From contig NC_133899.1 of the NCBI RefSeq assembly GCF_964199755.1, forward strand, positions 31,165,446 through 31,229,445: DNA of 64,000 nt. The letters run 5' to 3'. The notes below the pieces were generated by a model, which saw only the letters and a list, made by a program, of their open reading frames with translations, had not been told where the DNA came from and searched no databases. This DNA comes from Larus michahellis. Lineage: Eukaryota; Chordata; Aves; Charadriiformes; Laridae. Positions 60,052-64,000 of this stretch are shown here, one piece after another. Position 1 is the stretch's first letter. Every line of letters begins with the position of its first letter. The position numbers and the translations under genes were made by a program.

Positions 60052-60064
60052 TTCTCTCTCTCTC
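60052..60064. repeat. (TC)n microsatellite
   Basis: Six TC units; minimal simple repeat. Confidence 0.7.
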
Positions 60065-62092
60065 AAAACCTGTAAATGTGATTAGTATTTAGCTACTCAA
60101 AAGATGAGTAAGAGGAACTAGAAGGATGTCACTTTATAAAATTTGCATGAATTTTAAGCTGCTCCTGTAGGTCAGCGTCTCACTTCAGAGCAGCTACCCA
60201 GAACTTTCCACATCCTCTACTGTGATGGAATGTTTAATGAATTGAGAACTATCTGACCATCATCCATGCTTCCTCTCTCCCTGCTCTCTGACAATTTTTT
60301 TCAATAATTCCATATTCTTTTTTTCCGAGGCAGCTGCTGAGTGTTAGTACTTGATGTCATTTGCAGCTGCCTGTCTTTTGTAAGAAGACTAAAGTGTCCC
60401 ACTTCACTTTGATTTGAACTAAATACCTTCAGAAGAGTTCAGTTGTATGGTTAAAACTGAATTTTGCAGAAGGGGCAACAATTTTTCCTTTAGTTTGAGG
60501 CTTAGAAACATGGCAGAGCTGGAATGTGTTCTGCAAACCATGACTGGGAAGTGGCACAATGTAACACCAGAAGAAAAATCTGGGAGATCTGTGGGAGGAG
60601 GAGGGGAGAAGGAAAAGTCCTGAAACCTGGGAGCTTACAGAGGAAATCCATAAATATATAGTAACAATGGAACCATAACAACTGAAGCAGGTAGTTTGTC
60701 TTTGAGATTTCAGTGACAGCTTCCTAGGAATAGTAAATTCATCTGTCCATAAGCTACTCAGGAAACACTTTGAACAAAAGTTATTCTTGACTTAAAAAGG
60801 CATCTTCTTAGGCTTAATAACTCTATAGGAGATGATGACCAAGGATTGGGGAGTGAGAGTCTTAACCCCAATATTGTGAGATGACAACTGCTGTGCAATA
60901 TACACAAGGAAGGAATAAACTTCATCCAAGGCAATATGAACCTTTTCCTATAGGGATATGCTTTCAAAGCTTTTAAATGGTGTGTACGCTTTTATTTCTT
61001 CCCCAGTCAGTTTGAATCCATCCTTGACATTCCATTAAATTGACCGGGAAATGTGAAGACAGTCATTTACATAATTCCACCCAAAACATAGCTTTGGTAC
61101 TGGGCAGCAGGACCTGATGTTCAACAGCTGTATAAATCTCAAGGTCTTAAAATGTTAAGAGAACCCTGGACCAGGCAAACTTCCTCTCTTTCTGGTTCAT
61201 GTTGTCGGATGATAAAAGGGTTCAGGGGGAGAAATGGGACATATAGGTATTTTGAGAATATTCATACCATCTTTAGGCTTCTAATAAAGGTACCTAGTTT
61301 ATGAGCCTACACAGGCTATATATTCCATGGAGAGCGGTAAACTCCTAGTTTAGCTCTTAAATCACCTCTGGATGTAAAGGAGCCTAATCAAGGCATTCAG
61401 ATTGGGTGCCTAGAAGTAGGAGGTAGGGATGCCTGCCTTGGATTCCTCATATTTGGGAGTTTCGCATAATATTTTCAATGTTTAACAAGCAATGGCTCTG
61501 TTAGAATCCAGGAGGAACCAGCATGTTGTTTTCCAACGACAACTGGCAACACAACCTGTGGGAGGACCACAGTGTCTTGTTGCATGTTTCACAGTATACT
61601 GAATTTAAGTATCTTAGAGCATTCAAACCTGGGATACATGTGTAATATCCAATGAAACGATAGTTATTCTTGTGTTTACAGAGTTAGGGAAAACAGACAG
61701 GAAGAGACTGCTGGGAAGTGGGAATGCTGGCTGCTAGCAGTAATTGCCAGCTGTGTGTGCACAGGAAAGGGCAAGAACCTTGTGCCTTTATGAAAACCTG
61801 CGTTTAGAGCTGTTAAATAAGGGGGAGAGGCAGGAAGTGGAAGGAGTGGCTCCAGCAATTCTTAGCTGGATGTTTATAGCAAAGAAAGGGTAATTGTAAC
61901 CACAGATTGAACTGTAGAAAATGGAGCTAATTATAGTTGGCTGTCAGTCTATCTCTTGCATTTATGATATATCCATTGCAGTAGGTGTCTGGAACCATAA
62001 GAACAGGGTATATCTCTTTTTCTTTTCTTTACATAGAATTTCCACTAATGAAGACGCTACGGAAGAGTCTGCCTAAAAGTGAAATGTTAGCT

Positions 62093-62197
62093 CCTCAGCT
62101 GATGTAAATCACTGTAATCCCATTGAAGTCAACACTGAAGATTTAACTTCATGCTAATTGAAGTCAATGGAGCTAGGCTGATATACACCAGCTGAGG
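62093..62197. mobile_element. 105-bp palindromic MITE-like amniote repeat
   Basis: The ends are inverted repeats: left CCTCAGCTGATGTAAATCA (from 62093) and, as reverse complement of the right end at 62197, CCTCAGCTGGTGTATATCA; 17 of these 19 bases match. The centre is also palindromic (TGAAG ATTTAA CTTCA at 62136-62150), so the whole unit folds about one axis near 62145. Inside, CATTGAAGTCA at 62121-62131 and ATTGAAGTCAATGG at 62157-62170 repeat the same word. The sequence matches a class common in reptile and bird genomes, with CTCAGCTGGTGTAAATC at the ends and CCATTGAAGTCAATGG in the middle. Probably a non-autonomous DNA transposon remnant; the family name is not known to me. Confidence 0.65.
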
Positions 62198-64000
62198 TAA
62201 ATTCCCTAGTGCATTCTTTCTAGCTCTTACGAGTGTTTGGAGCCTGTGCTCTGGTTTGAGTCACAGAGAGACCCCAGCTGTGCAGTTCAAACTAGGCTCC
62301 TTATTTAGAGCTGACCTTTCCTAAATTTCAGTTGTGGTGTTGAGACTGGTGATTTAAATCCAGGTTCATCCCTACACTTAATTTGCAGGGTTTTTTTTTC
62401 CATCTTCCTGGTCCTTGTGGTAGCATTCCCTTGTGTTTGCAGATTTCTGCTTTTTGGCCTGTGTTATCTAATTAGGTCTGATATATTTAGCTGTCATGGA
62501 GTACAACAATCTGTAGCTAGGCTTCTGTTATTATTGATGGTAATATTGTATGGGAGGATCCCCAGATGGTGTTAAACATAGTCTTATGAGTTCCTTTTCT
62601 GGTGTGTAAGTAAATGCTCAATCTACAGAAGACCTGCTGTCTCATTTGGTCTCTCTTCATTTTGCAGTGATCTTTGAACAAAAGCTGTAGCAAATCATGA
62701 ATGCTCTCATTCTCTATAGCTGATGGCAATTCAAAGGACACAATATTTTTGGGGAAGCAGATTTAGAGTTTAGAGTGGGATTCCTGGAGAAGAAACGTTG
62801 TTTGAGGACACTTGTGGTGGTCTTCCTTCCAAGAGTGCATTATATGCCTACATAACTCAAACTATTTAGTCTCCCGATTTTTCTACCAATGTGATGCCAA
62901 TATCAGAGATCCTTACCCTCCTGTGTATTGGGGAAAATGCTGTTACGAGCAGATGAAGCAAAAACCAGATTGTATTTTTTTTTCTTCAATGGAGCCATAA
63001 GAGTGTGTGGAGTTGTACAGATGAATTGTTTTAAAAGAACATCAAAGCTAGTTTCTAGTGATGCAGAGGTATAATCTGAGCATCAGTCTCTTTGCAGATG
63101 GTATGAATGATATCAGGGCCTCTTTTTTTTTTTTCTTTTTTTCTCTCTTTGTTCTGGCTGGCTGTAGGTTGGTCTTGTTTATTATGCTTGTGAGTTCTGG
63201 CAAAATAGATACACGTAGCTCCACCAGGATGAGACGCTAGCCTAGCGAAAAGGAGACTTATTTAGGGTAAAGTGAGGAACTGAACGTGTACTCTCAGGCT
63301 GTAGAGAATCTCAAAACCAAATGCCCTGTTCTGGAGTGAATAGTTTAATCAGTAGGCTTTTACTTGGAAAACATATGAATTGCAATGACTGAATCCACCT
63401 TTGGCCCTCTATTAAGAAGCCAATGGCAAGAAAGAGAATCCATTGAAACCTTTGACTCGGGTAGGGAGGTGCCCAGTGACTTCTGGGCTAGGTGGAAAGA
63501 ATACCCAAATCACAGTTGTAGACGCATACAGAATTTAGCCACTTCAGTCTCAATTTAGACATCTGAGATATCTGTTGTATTTAGCTTTCAATCTTCTAAT
63601 GTTGTGGAAATAATTGAACTTCCAACATCCTGTGCTGTGATATGTGCACTAAGAACAGCTTTAAGGGTTGCATTAAATGCGCTCACAAACACATGCAAAT
63701 GCATTCACCCATAGGATAGATTTGGGTTTCTGCCTTTTTGTGCACTAGGTGAGAATATTGCCATGGATTTTAGTCACGTGCAGGAAGTGTTCTGTGTCAC
63801 CACTGCCTGTATTTTTAGGTTTTCTTTCAGGACATATATACTAAGGATGTCACAGCATTTGATTCAAAGAGCCTCTGCTGTGGAGCGCCTTGCACTGCTA
63901 ATGAGGCCCTGTGCCATCTTTTGTTGCTGGAGGGGCTACCAATTGCCACTAGGAAGAGGCCTAGAGAACTGGTGAGGAATATAAAGCTTGTGAGAAGCAG
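62198..64000. other. Unassigned non-coding sequence
   Basis: Contains a T-rich pyrimidine tract at 63122-63144. CCAATGGCAAG..AATCCATTGAAACC around 63420-63450 faintly recalls the palindromic repeat class at 62.1 kb but is not callable. No gene recognised to the window end. Confidence 0.5.
63122..63144. repeat. Pyrimidine tract (T-rich)
   Basis: T12 C T7 then CTCTC; simple low-complexity tract. Confidence 0.8.

Larger units (their letters stand above)
59131..62092. other. Unassigned non-coding sequence
   Basis: Holds an A16 tract (59460-59475) and a short CT repeat (60052-60064). No gene or repeat family recognised. Confidence 0.5.

Noticed and set aside
63415..63455. CCAATGG..CCATTG words as another palindromic repeat copy
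   Set aside because: Too diverged and short to separate from chance.
1..64000. Bacterial-type features, CRISPR arrays, tRNA or rRNA genes
   Set aside because: No regularly spaced repeats, no tRNA box pair with a cloverleaf, no rRNA sequence, and no operon-like gene packing; the CR1 elements show vertebrate nuclear DNA.

Overview
The window looks like nuclear DNA from a bird. The main evidence is four CR1 LINE tails. They carry the usual CR1 3' end (a GGTTGGA..GATGATCTTAAAGGTC..TTCCAACC-type motif followed by ATTCTATG-type octamers), and two of them still encode most of the CR1 ORF2 C-terminus. Recognisable young repeats cover only about 2% of the window, which fits a compact avian genome better than a turtle or crocodile. 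I cannot name the species.

I find no protein-coding gene, rRNA, tRNA, CRISPR array, operon or prokaryotic signal. The longest open frames (up to about 206 codons) overlap one another on both strands, depend on non-ATG starts, and match no family I recognise. The window therefore reads as intergenic or intronic. The one stretch with a full set of splice signals is a 123-nt candidate exon at 10000-10122. It has a CTAAC branch-point motif, a pyrimidine-rich acceptor and a CAG|GTAAAA donor, and one frame is open throughout.

Layout. 1-3.9 kb: unassigned, with a full CRE palindrome and a possible MIR scrap. 3.9-4.7 kb: an old amniote interspersed repeat. 7.9-8.2 kb: GC-rich. 10.0 kb: candidate exon. 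13.9-18.3 kb: AT-rich DNA with many homeodomain cores. 20.9 kb: short CR1 tail. 25.0-25.3 kb: AT-rich block. 27.25 kb: a second scrap resembling the old amniote repeat. 28.3-28.8 kb: mixed block with two AP-1 sites. 32.1-32.6 kb: CR1. 34.9 kb: near-perfect 25-bp hairpin. 36.8-37.0 kb: MIR-type SINE. 38.25-38.67 kb: CR1 of a second subfamily. 40.6-41.2 kb: orphan CpG-rich island. 42.4-44.1 kb: AT-rich element followed by a fossil L2/Rex1-type reverse transcriptase tail. 50.9-51.15 kb: CR1 with an open C-terminal frame. 54.7-59.3 kb: AT-rich blocks. 62.1 kb: a 105-bp palindromic MITE-like repeat. Simple repeats and A/T tracts are scattered throughout.

The window has no pathway. If it has a function, it is most likely regulatory: a CpG island plus several AT-rich, repeat-free blocks in a gene-poor interval. 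That is inference and needs cross-species alignment. The observations best supported by the sequence itself are the hairpin at 34941-35000, the fossil LINE at 43872-44099, the orphan CpG island and the candidate exon.
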